Notes: generated by a model not told the origin, from the letters alone. 64,000 nucleotides of DNA from Physella acuta (GCF_028476545.1 NW_026732777.1:12501-76500), one strand, 5' to 3'; positions 35,930-46,320 are shown, counted from the first letter of the stretch. A program made the numbers and translations.

Positions 35930-36310
35930 GACAAGTGCACAGCAGTCGCCCAAGCGGTGCACCACAGATCATACAAGCGATGCACAGTGCACCACGCGTC
36001 ATACAAGCGGTCCACATGTTCGTGTGGCACAGGTCATACAATTGGTGCACATGTTCGCGCGGTGCACCACATGTCATTAAAGCGGTGCACATGTTCGCGC
36101 GGTGCACCACATGTCATTAAAGCGGTGCACATGCTCGCGCGGTGCACCACATGGCATACAAGTGGTGCATAGTGCACCCATAGATCATACAAGCGGTGCA
36201 CCACAGATCATACAAGCGGTGCACCACAGATCATACAAGCGGTGCACCACGCGTCATACAAGCAGAGCACATGTTCATGCGGTGCACCACAGGGATCGGT
36301 TGTGTGAGCA
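35930..36310. repeat. GC-rich tandem repeat built on GGTGCACC / GTGCAC palindromes
   Basis: Interleaved 20- and 40-bp units ('aagcggtgcaccacagatca', 'gcggtgcacatgttcgcgcg') occur about a dozen times. Open frames on both strands here come from the repeat period and are not genes. Confidence 0.8.
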
Positions 36311-37160
36311 TCAATGACGTCGACTGGTAATAAAAAACGTGTAAAAAAACAGCAATCTACTTGCTCTGGGTAACCATCACTATCAAAGTGTTAGATCGAT
36401 TTCTTTAATTGGTGACATGCAAAGACTTACGTGGTCTGGCTGATTGGATGGGCTGGGGGAGGGGTGTGTGTGTGGGGGGGGGGGGGGGGTATATCCCGAG
36501 TCCGTCCGTCATATAGTGAGATCAACATGTTATAGAACCAACTTGGAGGAATCGTCCTAACACAGTACAATTGAGATATGTGGTGCGTCGCTATGCTCCA
36601 CGAGGGGTCAACAGGAATGATGATGAGATCAAAAACAAACTTTTGAGAATTTTGCGACCAAGCCTGCCGCTCTATCAACCGGCATGCGGGATATGAAGGC
36701 TGCTAGTTCTGCAGCAAAGTAAACCATGCATTCGATGGATGCCACCTCAAAACTGACCTTAATTGTTGAGACACTTTAATAAGTTGATGTGACAAAATCA
36801 GAGTTATCTCCCTTCGTGTTTAAATATAGTTTCAAGTTATCGAAACTTGAAATAGGCGAATACTTTAAAATCAAACACAAGCGAAACGTCATGTAATTGG
36901 GAGGGGGGGGGGGGGTCTTTTAAATATTATTTCATAACAAGAATGTTCTTTTTAAGCGAAAGCTTGGAGAAAATATAATGATGAGCAGAACGGGAGTCTT
37001 TGATTATAGTCCTTTCAGTTTCCTTGCTTATCCGACACTGATACAGATGGGTGCAAACTTATAACAGTTGTGTACAACGACAAAAATCAGCTATGAACCT
37101 GTGTCCATACATTTGTTGGGTCTAAGCTATAATATTTCATATAAATAAAGCAAAAGCTAC
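36311..37160. other. Gene-free stretch
   Basis: Mixed unique sequence with G runs at about 36474-36489 and 36900-36915. No exon, RNA gene or repeat family was recognised. Confidence 0.4.
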
Positions 37161-37167
37161 AAACTAT

Positions 37168-37394
37168 GGGGTCGTCCATAAATGACGTCACACTTGTATT
37201 GGGGGAGGGGGGTCCGTAATTTTGTGACGGTGTGTGATGGGGGGGGGGTCAGATGGTGGTGTGACGTCACTTTTTTGCATTAAAAAAAAAAGCAATGTTA
37301 GAAAACAAGTTTTAGCCGTTATTTCGCGTTGACGGAGTGGAGGGGGGGAGGTAAAAATCGTCAAAAAAGCGTGACGTCATTTATAGATGACCCC
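37168..37394 (+). mobile_element. Complete MITE with 24-bp inverted repeats carrying CRE motifs
   Basis: The left end ggggtcgtccataaatgacg(tcac) and the right end gtgacgtcatttatagatga(cccc) are inverted repeats matching at 22 of 24 positions. Both are flanked by TAT, a possible 3-bp target duplication. The interior is G-rich and non-coding. TGACGTCA, the full CRE palindrome, occurs in both ends and once internally near 37262. A second, edge-truncated copy is at 1-95. Confidence 0.75.
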
Positions 37395-38100
37395 TATGAA
37401 ACCGAAATCTATCCGCAAATATTAACAGGTACATGGGCGCCCTTACAAATGAAGATACCAGTGTAGGCTAAGCTGAGCGGAGCTTTCTGCAACCAGAGTA
37501 ACAAATGAAATATCAAGAACTATTCTGAAGGTATCAGCAGTTGTATTGTTCGAATACAAAAAATATCGGTGTAGCCTATTTGTTGGTTATTACCCTAAGA
37601 ACGAAAATACACCCTTAATCAATACTTCGTGTAATAAGCTCCAAATAATAACCTCAAATTTGTCCAAATAATGACCTTTAATTAGCCCAAAATAATATCT
37701 AGTGATTCCTCGACCGAAAAGTAACAAGGACACTCAAGTATATTCGTTAATTATTAAAGCAATCAATACTTACGGTGTCGGACCAAAAGCAGCGTGAACA
37801 CGTGACGTTGTTGGAACTAGAAATAATCTTTAACCTAATTATTTACGATTGTTACAGTCAGGAAAAAAAACCCGCTAGGCTAAGTTTTTCTCTCTATGTA
37901 AAATACAGAAAAAACGGTTTTTTCTTTAAACCAAAACTCGCGATACTTTACAGCCGTAGAGTTCATTCATCAACTAGGATTACTACAAGTGGGATTCGAC
38001 TGGTCAGGGCACGAGGAAGCCCTAAAAGGGAGAGGCCACACGCGCCGCCTACTACCACGTCACGAGCTCGTGCGAGACACTCTCGTCTCGCGTGCGAGAG
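37395..38100. other. Gene-free stretch becoming CpG-rich toward 38.1 kb
   Basis: No conserved coding sequence was recognised. From about 37960 the sequence becomes GC- and CpG-rich, with several CGCG and ACGTCACG motifs. This is unlike the surrounding AT-rich DNA and suggests an unmethylated promoter. The 134-codon frame crossing this boundary changes composition halfway and is probably fortuitous upstream. Confidence 0.4.
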
Positions 38101-38205
38101 ATGGCCGAGAGAAGGCAAGCAAGGGGGAGAAGTCTGGGAGAAATGGAACGACGGAAGGGAATTAAATTGTCGCGAGTAGTTCCGGTGATGTCACCCAGAA
38201 TAAGG
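38101..38205 (+). other. Candidate first coding exon of an unidentified gene
   Basis: An ATG at 38101 in a CpG-rich context opens a 35-codon frame (MAERRQARGRSLGEMERRKG...). The frame ends exactly at a consensus donor, AGG|GTGAGT, at 38206. I do not recognise the peptide and found no partner exon downstream in the window. It could equally be a transcript leader or chance. Confidence 0.25.
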
Positions 38206-38230
38206 GTGAGTACGGCGGCTTGAGTGTGAG

Positions 38231-38755
38231 CAATTACGATACACGGCCACTAGTTGTATTAAAAGCAATTACCTTCATCTAACGTACAAAACCCATTGTC
38301 CAAATTACGATACACGGCCACTAGTTGTATTAACAGCAATTAGCTTCATCTAACGTACACAACCATTGTCCAAATTACGATACACGGCCACTAGTTGTAT
38401 TAACAGCAATTAGCTTCATCTAAAGTACCATTGTCCAAATTACGATACACAGCCACTAGTTGTATTAAAAGCAATTAGCTTCATCTAACGTACCATTGTC
38501 CAAATTACGATACACAGCCACCAGTTGTATTAACAGCAATTACCTTCATCTAACGTACAAAACCTATTGTCCAAATTACGATACACCGCCAACAGTCGCA
38601 TTAAAAGCAATTACCTTCATCTAAGGTACAAAACCTATTGTCCAAATTACGATACACCGCCAACAGTCGCATTAAAAGCAATTAGTTTCATCTAACTTAG
38701 ATGAAGCTAACTGTTACAACGTACAAAACCATTGTCGAAATTACGATACAAAGAT
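38231..38755. repeat. Tandem repeat, about seven copies of a ~72-bp unit
   Basis: Units share 'caaattacgatacacggcca', 'ctagttgtattaacagcaat' and 'ttcatctaacgtacaaaacc'. The last units are more diverged ('ccgccaacagtcgcatta'). An inverted scrap of the unit end (cttagatgaagctaac) lies near 38697. Confidence 0.85.
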
Positions 38756-39082
38756 CGGTATTATGAAACAAAGCATTATTTGTTTTCTTATGAAATCACT
38801 TGACACCCATTCCAGTAGTGCACTTAAGTCACGTATCTTGTCCAGATGACATTTTAAAATGAAAAATCCTCGTAGTAAGACATTGTTTGATCAATTCAGG
38901 AACAGCAGGGATATGCATACATTCGTTACACCAAGTATCATAAAACAAGTATAGTATTAGTTATTATATGTAGTCAGGTTTGTCAGCAGAATTTGATTTT
39001 AATAACAAATTGTCGGTGCTCATAAAAAAAAGGCCGGGTACTTTCGATAATTAACCATACAGTCATTTAGTGCTGAAGCTAC

Positions 39083-39300
39083 GTGACCACATATCACTGC
39101 CTCAGTACTCACGTGACCACATAACCCTGCCTCAGTACTCACGTGACCACATAAACCTGTCACAGTACTCACGTGACCACATAAACCTGTCACAGTACTC
39201 ACGTGACCACATAAACCTGTCACAGTACTCACGTGACCACATACCCCTGCCACAGTACTCACGTGACCACATAAACCTGTCACAACACTAACCAAATTTC
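39083..39300. repeat. 30-bp tandem repeat with a CACGTG E-box in each unit
   Basis: Seven to eight copies of 'actcacgtgaccacataaac' + 'ctgtcacagt' follow each other, with two more TCACGTGA sites at 39299 and 39324. Each unit carries TCACGTGACC, close to the USF/MITF/TFEB consensus. Open frames on both strands are repeat artefacts. Confidence 0.85.
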
Positions 39301-39339
39301 ACGTGACCCTGCTGCAGACTTTTCACGTGATTACATAAC

Positions 39340-40002
39340 TGCTATAGTACTCAGTACATTTCACTGTAAAAAAAACACCTCTCAACGACCTGATTAGTTC
39401 ATTAATCACAGTCCTTTTACCGGGGCCACGAGAAATTGGAAATTTATTTTTGACGAAACGTTTTTACCTCAGTAGCTGGAGAATGGGTAGGACCGTCCGC
39501 ACAGGGTCAACTATCGAGTGCATAAAGTATCCAATCAAACGGTTGATGTGCCAGATATAAAAAGTTGACCAGATTCTTTGATCTCTAGGCGTGTGAAGCG
39601 ATTGTGTATGCAATATTTCAGACAGTCGGGGGTAACCGGTTTCATCAGATTGTCATGCAGTAGTGAGCTAGAAAACCGCATCAAACGAAAAACAGAAATA
39701 CAATCTTAAATCACATCAATATAATACCCGCTGATCGAATGCTCACTGTTTTGTTAAAAAACACAATCTTTTAAATCCCATCCAGTAATCGATATCGGTG
39801 TTGCTTCAAAATAAAATCACGAGGCATTGCATCTGCCGTCAATCATTTCACCGTTATAATTTAATTTTTTTTTTAAATCATGCAGATTTAACTCCCCCTT
39901 TTTTTCGGTTTTTTTTTAAATAAGGTCAGAAATATGTGCTATGCGGTGAATTGGTGAGTGACCAGACTTCTAGGCCACACAAGGTAATGTTGGTTATTAA
40001 GG
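39340..40002. other. Gene-free stretch
   Basis: Unique-looking AT-rich sequence. No exon, RNA gene or named repeat was recognised. Confidence 0.4.
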
Positions 40003-40853
40003 AAATAAACCGGGAGTGATCTCCCCTAAACTTTCTCGAATATTTTTATATAAAATAACAGGGGATGGGAACTCGGGCTATAGACATGGTTTTTAATCCA
40101 TTTTAAATACTTAAAGTTTTAAAAATAGAATAAAATCTCGTAGACAAATTTATTGCACACCAAGTGAACGCGAAATAAATAAACCGGGAGTGATCTCCCC
40201 TAAACTTTCTCGAATATTCTTATATAAAATAACAGGGGATGGGAACTCGGGCTATAGACATGATTTTTAATCCATTTTAAATACTTAAAGTTTTAAAAAT
40301 AGAATAAAATCTCGTAGACAATTAATTGCACACCAAGTGAACGCCTTATAAAAAAGCGCATAATAGTGCGCAATATTATTAGTACTTTTAAAATTTACAT
40401 TAGTTTTTTGAGAAATCGGAAGTAGCGTAAAGTACTACTTCCAGTCAACGGAAATTACTCAAAATTTAACAGAAGGTAGAGAATTAGATCTTTTACTTAC
40501 ATGTGAAATTTCACGTATCTATCTGAAATAGTACTCAAGTTATAGGCTTTTGAAAAATTCAAAGTAGGAAAAGTACCACTTCCGGTTATCGAAAATCGCT
40601 CAAAAGTTGATACGGATCTACGATTTTGATAAAATACTTATATAGGAAATGTCATCAACCTAGCTGTAACGGTACTCAAGTTATCGTGTTTACACACGGA
40701 CACACAGACACACAGACATACGGACAAGATTGCAAAATTATGTTTTTCAGTATCAGTGAGGTGTAAAACGTCGAGATTTGTAAAAATCTCGATTTTTTTT
40801 TTTGCACGATTAAAATACTTTCTCTATACTACGTATATACGAGAAAGTAAAAA
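40003..40853 (+). repeat. Unclassified 0.69-kb dispersed element, copy 1, with duplicated head
   Basis: The first ~170 bp (from AATAAACCGGGAGTGATCTC) occurs twice in tandem, at 40003 and 40178. The rest then follows: conserved 'cttccggttatcg', 'ctgtaacggtactcaagtta', an (AC)n/(CAGA)n-like stretch, 'gtaaaacgtcgagatttgta', and a terminal palindrome around 40815-40850 (ctttctctatac ... gtatatacgagaaag). Similar copies are at 44749-45435 and 45638-46320. No protein-coding capacity was recognised. Confidence 0.7.
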
Positions 40854-41024
40854 TGAAGGGAAAATAATAGGCTTTCTGGAAGCAGTGGCGTTCTACAATG
40901 GTGGTGAGGGGAGGGGGTGCAAGATTTCAGGGAGAGCAACTGGCCCAAATAAAAACACAACAGGACGTATGCAGAGTTTCTTCCAGGCATCTCTTCGAAA
41001 TGGAACGAAATGAAATTTAGGTCT

Positions 41025-41215
41025 ATGGTGCAAGTGAAGTAGTGTTCACCCGTTTTCGTGACCTCGGATTATGAAGAGCTAGTGTGGTAAGCACTATGCC
41101 CAGCCGCCTTTGCCTAACGTAAGTTAGGTACCCTTCAGAGCTGGGTTAACTTTGGGACGTCTTACGGACTCGAGTTCGGGGATTTTTCAGGTCAGCTGAC
41201 AAGCTGAGGTTGTGT
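41025..41215 (-). mobile_element. tRNA-derived SINE copy
   Basis: The reverse-complement body is clear: 'gcaagtgaagtagtgttcac', 'taagcactatgcccagccgc', 'taagttaggtacccttcaga'. Its head end is degenerate (gagttcggggatttttcagg). Confidence 0.6.
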
Positions 41216-41429
41216 GCAATCATGTGCAAATAAACTACACAAGAAAAGTAATACACCCCAACCCCCTCAATACATGTAGGGACTGAGCAAATACAAAGTT
41301 CGTCGGTACAGATACAGAACAGGATGAAAGCGGTTTTTTTTTATAAAACCAAAAGGAAACTTAGTGTCAGTATCAGAAATCCATGAGAGAGAAATCCCAC
41401 CAGTTGATTTACGGTTAATGAGCCAATAC

Positions 41430-41475
41430 AACTCCCCCCCCCCCATTGTAGCCCCTCCAACCTCGGTCCGCCACT
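41430..41475 (-). mobile_element. hAT-like transposon end fragment
   Basis: The minus strand reads CAGTGGCGGACCGAGGTTGG beside a poly-G (plus-strand poly-C) run. The CAGTGGCGGA start is typical of hAT MITE ends. A related-looking 'gcagtggcgttctac' occurs near 40883, but the flanks show no matching target duplication, so the two may be unrelated fragments. Confidence 0.35.
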
Positions 41476-41649
41476 GAATTGGTTTCATCGATCCAGCACC
41501 AAAATCTGGTTACAACTGTAACATCGTTACGTCTACGCTTAACCAAAACCTAATTTACAAGCATTTTTTTTCTACAGGCTGGTCAAAGTTGGGTCTCACA
41601 ACACAATAGTGCAGCTTGTTGGGTGTAGTTTACAAGTAGCATAGAACCT

Positions 41650-41805
41650 GCATGTCTATGTCAGGCTGTCGTGTCTATATTAGGCTGTCATGTCTATGCT
41701 ACAATCCCATGTCTATGTTAGACTGTTATGTCTATATTTGACTGTCATGTCTATGTTAGGCTGTTATGTCTATGTTCGACTGTCATGCCTATGTTAGAAT
41801 GCTAT
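41650..41805. repeat. ~20-bp tandem repeat (tgtctatgttaggctgtca)
   Basis: About eight imperfect units of 19-20 bp occur in a row. No other function is seen. Confidence 0.7.
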
Positions 41806-41809
41806 ATAT

Positions 41810-42085
41810 ATTTAAAAAAAAACCTAACCTAAAATTAACTTTTCCCTGAGATATCTTAGCTGAAACCAATATGACTTGACACAAAAAAACAAGCATTCAT
41901 CAAAATGTAAATAGCTTGTACTTGTTAAGTAACTCGAATAATGAGTTATTACAAATTTCTTGTAACTCCCCTTTATTAGTCTGTCTCTGAAGGTAGTAAG
42001 CTATTAGCTAGATCTACAACATCATAACGTTATATTATTTTGAAAAGTATACTACCTACTAAGGTTACACTAATATATTATTAGT
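41810..42085. other. Gene-free stretch
   Basis: AT-rich sequence with no recognised feature. Confidence 0.35.
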
Positions 42086-42089
42086 GATA

Positions 42090-42300
42090 AATCATACTGC
42101 GCATGCCAACTATCGACCAATCAGATCATAAAGCCTCAGGGCCGTCATAAACTTGATACAGTAATGGCGGATACATGCACAGAATTTGATGGCGATGTTT
42201 GCACTGAACCTGATACAGATCGATCGGTCGATCGACATCAGGTCATCAACTAATTAGCCGTGATCATGGAGGATAGCAGCACCACAGCTCGTTAATTTTC
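42090..42300 (+). promoter_or_regulatory. Promoter-like segment (NRF1-type and CCAAT motifs before an ATGGCG)
   Basis: TGCGCATGCC at about 42099 resembles an NRF1 site, and GACCAATCAG at about 42115 is a CCAAT box. About 45 bp later an ATG at 42165 opens a short frame (MADTCTEFDGDVCTEPDTDR...). The frame stops after about 30 codons and has no convincing donor. The following 150 bp is locally CpG-richer and contains an AGCCGG/CCGGCT stem near 42332-42357. It could be an orphan promoter or a noncoding RNA start; I recognise no product. Confidence 0.25.
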
Positions 42301-42499
42301 AACGGGGGATCTCGCACGCTTCCGGTTTTGGAGCCGGCTAATGGGACGGTCTCCGGCTGTCGTGCTATTTGTGGCCGTACCTCGTTAGCTGCAGGCTAAT
42401 CAAGTCTTCCAATATCAATAACACATTCTTAAACATTAGAAAACACGCAGATCTATTTGTAAAATAATGCTTTCTTATCGGTGTGATAGTTTTATTAAA

Positions 42500-43000
42500 A
42501 AAATACAATTTCATGACGCCCTTTAAGAAGGTGAAGTAGAGTTTATCAGTTTATTTTACTAATACATTTGAAAGGATCTAGTCTTCGAAGATAAGAGTCA
42601 AGTTTTAGGCTACACAATCTGTGTTCCCTTCGTTTTGCAATAATTTAATTAAAAATATAATTTCGTTACTCTCAAAGGAAAGATGATGTAGAGTTTATCC
42701 TTTTCTTTTACTACTACATTTGAAAGGATCTGGTCTTCGAAGAGAAGAGTGCCTCAAGTTTTAGGCTACGTATATGTGAATCCATGTTCCCTTATTTTTG
42801 CGATTATAGGGAAGATTTAGTCCAGTTTATCCGTTTCCTTTGCTGTGGTATTTGAAAGGATCGTGTGGTCAACACTAAACCAGCCGACTTGATTTTCCCT
42901 GACTCACCCGGAGCTGAATGGACTCAACTATTACGGAGTGAAGTGGGAACCTAACTCGAGACGTTCATGTTAGCAACGGTGTGCGCCACGGTTCCAACAC
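42500..43000 (-). mobile_element. SINE-derived compound, partly triplicated
   Basis: Three successive segments share 'gatgtagagtttatcc', 'acatttgaaaggatctggtc' and 'caagttttaggctac'. This indicates a local ~170-bp duplication of the SINE 3' part. The last segment runs on into the body and a head-like end ('gagctgaatggactca', 'acctaactcgagac', 'tgtgcgccacggttcc'). Confidence 0.5.
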
Positions 43001-43088
43001 ACCATTCCACAATGTACTAATGGGCAGGCGTAAAGAAACTGGGCAGGCGTAAAGAAACTAGGCAGGCGCTAAAGTGAAATGTACATGT

Positions 43089-43273
43089 CTATGGCGTAGG
43101 CAAGGGGGGTGGGGGAGGGGGGAGGGTTATAACCACACATGGACCCCCAAAATGACTACTTTTTTACGTCAAGTTACAGCTATAGATATTTTTTTTGGCT
43201 TAAACACTAAACACCTGACCCCCCCCCCCCCCCCCCACCTTCCTCCACATGAGACGATCCTGGCTACGCCACT
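43089..43273. mobile_element. hAT-like MITE with G- and C-rich interior
   Basis: The left end ctatggcgtaggcaagg and the right end cctggctacgccacta are inverted repeats of the common CAGTGGCGTAGCC type. Flanks GTACATGT and TTACATGC agree at 6 of 8 positions, fitting a worn 8-bp target duplication. The interior holds poly-G and poly-C runs that could fold back on each other. Confidence 0.55.
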
Positions 43274-43547
43274 ATTACATGCTCTCGTGTGCGAGAATCT
43301 ATACGATACGGTCCCGAATATGATTTATTGAATAAATATAGTTCAGCTTGCAGAGGAGGGGGAATAGGTCGCCATCTAACCTACCCCACAGCAGCGCGCA
43401 AATGGCATCATTACGGAAATTTTATACAAAAACATTCCGCCCTAATAGAAATGTAATATGCGTGGACAGAAGACGCACACGGAAAGAACTAAGATTGATG
43501 ATATAACGCTCTTCTCGTGTATATCATAGATCATCACATCTTTTCCC

Positions 43548-43740
43548 GTTCTGGCCAAGAACATGGAGCAAATGGATAGCGTTCATCTGTCTCTATAACC
43601 TCGTCATATGAAGTGATAGCGTGGTCAGCACTATACCCAGCCGCCTTTGATTCCCTAACGTGAGTCAGATACCCATCAAATCTGGGTGGACTCAGGGACA
43701 TTCTGTAAACATGAGTCCGAACATCGTGGATACAAGTAGA
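43548..43740 (-). mobile_element. tRNA-derived SINE copy
   Basis: The reverse-complement body shows 'tttcccgttctggccaagaa', 'gtggtcagcactatacccag', 'taacgtgagtcagataccca' and 'gggtggactcagggacattc'. It matches the reference copy at 27880-28136 over nearly its full length. Confidence 0.65.
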
Positions 43741-44380
43741 TACACGGTGTTATAGCTGCCAATAGACATAACTAACTTAATTAAGCAAGATAGAAAAATG
43801 TTCTATGTAACCGCTTCTAAATTAGCTATTCTAACAACGCAATTGGTTAATAATTAACAAGAAAAAGCCTTGTATTTTTCTCTCCGGCCGTGTAAACTGT
43901 TTAAAAATATCTTTCAGGAACTCGTTATGCCAGATCTGCGTGCGTGTGGCTGACAATACAGCCTGTGTCTCAAGGACCTGGCTAGAATGGCATTAAGCTC
44001 ACGCTGGGTCATCGTGACCCAGGCCACTTGAACATTTCACACAACAGCTATTTTAAGCCAGACTTCTCGTTCTATTGCAATGAACGGTCACCTTTTTCGA
44101 GCCAATAAAAAATCGATTGTTTATCTAGTTTTTTTTTTTTATTTAACAACAAAATCTATGTTAGGACAGGTCCAAACGTTTAAACTTGCGCGGCTCCCTA
44201 GACGGATCATTTATCAAGATTACTATGTGTTACAGATGATTTCAATTTATTGCACGTATTTTATTCGAAATGCTGTTAGATTATATTGCTATGAAACGTA
44301 CAAATGTTTCGATTGTTTGACTCATGTACGACATGTATAGTCGGTGTTGTATTTAATGTAGGTAAAGTTCCCTTTCAGAC
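43741..44380. other. Gene-free stretch
   Basis: No exon or repeat was recognised. The 86-codon open frame from 44080 lacks similarity to any protein I know and is not supported by splice or promoter signals. Confidence 0.35.
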
Positions 44381-44384
44381 GGTT

Positions 44385-44535
44385 TATGGGGCAAGTGAAG
44401 TAGAGTTCACCTGTTTCTGTGACCTCAGCATGTGAAGGGATAGTGTGGTCAGCACTATACCCAGCTGTCTTTACTTTCCCTACCGTGAGTTAGGTACCCA
44501 TCAGAGCTGGATGGAATCAGGGTAGTGCTTGTATT
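44385..44535 (-). mobile_element. tRNA-derived SINE copy (head truncated)
   Basis: The plus strand shows 'gcaagtgaagtagagttcac', 'tgtgaagggatagtgtggtc' and 'gagttaggtacccatcagag'. The tRNA-like head is absent beyond 'ggatggaatcagggtagtg'. Confidence 0.65.
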
Positions 44536-44748
44536 ATATGCCGCGAGTAAGACATTACTGTTGTTTAGTTAAGAACATATTACAAAGACGATATATAGCA
44601 AAAATTACAAAGAGATGAACGAAATTATAGCCATATCTAAGAAATAAAAGTACAAGAACGTTGCAAGTTTCTGCATAGCACCAACAATTTACGTAGCGTT
44701 TTCGTTAAATAGGTCTGTAGAATAATCACGCCGCTGCTTTTTTAAAAA

Positions 44749-45435
44749 ATAAACCGGGAGTGATCTCCCCTAAACTTTCTCGAATATTTTTATATAAAAT
44801 AACAGGGGATGGGAACTCAGGCTATAGACATGATTTTTAATCCATTTTAAATACTTAAAGTTTTAAAAATAGAATAAAATCTCGTAGACAAAAGAATTGC
44901 ACACCAAGTGAACGCTAAATAAAAAAGTGCATAATAGTGCGCAATATTATTAGTACTTTAAAAATTTACATTAGTTTTTTGAGAAATCGGAAGTAGCGTA
45001 AATTACTATACTTCCGTTCAACGGAAATGACTCAAAATTTAACAGAAGGTAGAGAATTATATCTTTTACTTACATGCGAAATTTCGTTTATCTATTTGAA
45101 ATAGTACTCAAGTCATAGGCTTTTGAAAATTTCAAAGTAGGAAAAGTACCACTTCCGGTTATCGGAAATCGCTCAAAAGTACGGATCTACGATTTTGATA
45201 AAATACTTATATATGAAATTTCATCCACCTAGCTGTAACGGTACTCAAGTTATCGTGTTTACACACACACAGACAGACAGACACACAGACAGACACACAG
45301 ACATACGGACAAGATTGCAAAATTATGTTTTTCCGTATCAGTGAGATGTAAAACGTCGAGATTTGTAAAAATCTCGATATTTTTTTTTGCACGATTACAA
45401 TACTTTCTCTATACTTCGTATATACGAGAAAGTAA
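44749..45435 (+). repeat. Unclassified dispersed element, copy 2 (left arm of inverted pair)
   Basis: Full-length and the same layout as 40178-40853: it starts AAACCGGGAGTGATCTCCCC and ends at the TACTTTCTC ... GAGAAAGTA palindrome. It faces copy 3 across about 200 bp. Confidence 0.75.
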
Positions 45436-45637
45436 AAAAAAAAAACGTATCTCAATCGATACCACAGGACAAGAATTATTACAATTTTATTTCGTCGCTT
45501 TAAAGGAAACGATACGATAAGCATTTTTTTTTCTTTCTTCTTGTATTGTTCTTGACTTAACATAAAAAAATCGCGTTTATCTGTATTTAACGGCCCTTCT
45601 TCGTGTTTCATAAATGTGAAGGTTTATGACAATCAAT

Positions 45638-46320
45638 TTTTACTTTCTCGTATATACGAAGTATAGAGAAAGTATTGTAATCGTGCAAAAAAAAAAATCG
45701 AGATTTTTACAGATCTCGACGTTTTACACCTCACTGATACGGAAAAACATAATTTTGCAATCTTGTCCGTATGTCTGTGTGTGTGTGTGTCTGTGTGTCC
45801 GTGTGTAAACACGATAACTTGAGTACCGTTACAGCTAGGTTGATTAAATTTCATATATAAGTATTATATCAAAATCGTAGATCCGTATCAACTTTTGAGC
45901 GATTTCCGATAACCGGAAGTGGTACTTTTCCTACTTTGAATTTTTCAAAAGCCTATAACTTGAGTACTATTTCAGATAGATAAATGAAATTTCACATGTA
46001 AGTAAAAGATCTAATTCTCTACCTTCTGTTAAATTTTGAGTAATTTCCGTTGACTGGAAGTAGTAATTTACGCTACTTCCGATTTCTCAAAAAACTAATG
46101 TAAATTTTAAAAGTACTAATAATATTGCGCACTATTATGCGCTTTTTTATTGGGCGTTCACTTGGTGCGCAATTAATTTGTCTACGAGATTTTATTCTAT
46201 TTTTAAAACTTTAAGTATTTAAAATGGATTAAAAATCATGTCTATAGCCCGAGTTCCCATCCCCTGTTATTTTATATAAGAATATTCGAGAAAGTTTAGG
46301 GGAGATCACTCCCGGTTTAT
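45638..46320 (-). repeat. Unclassified dispersed element, copy 3 (right arm of inverted pair)
   Basis: Full-length reverse complement of copy 2: it starts TACTTTCTCGTATATACGAA and ends GGGGAGATCACTCCCGGTTT. With copy 2 it forms a ~0.68-kb inverted repeat around a ~200-bp spacer, so a transcript through both could form long double-stranded RNA. Open frames in either arm are shared by both copies in non-protein-like form and are not called as genes. Confidence 0.75.

Noticed and set aside
35930-36310. Possible CRISPR-like array
   Set aside because: Repeats are of variable length, spacers are not unique and the genome is eukaryotic; this is a minisatellite.
35922-36317. Overlapping His/Cys-rich frames on both strands, zinc-finger-like at first glance
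   Set aside because: They are produced by the GTGCAC tandem repeat; no regular finger spacing is present.
37775-38179. 134-codon plus-strand open frame
   Set aside because: The first half is ordinary AT-rich sequence and the second half CpG-rich. The frame differs from the ATG-to-donor frame at 38101, and no similarity was recognised.
40883-41475. A single hAT transposon bounded by CAGTGGCG ... CGCCACTG
   Set aside because: The flanking 8-mers do not match and the inside contains a separate SINE; they are more likely unrelated end fragments.
45207-45808. 134- and 60-codon frames with shared FYFLVYTKYRESIVIVQKK
   Set aside because: The similarity arises because both frames read the palindromic end of the same noncoding repeat in opposite orientations.
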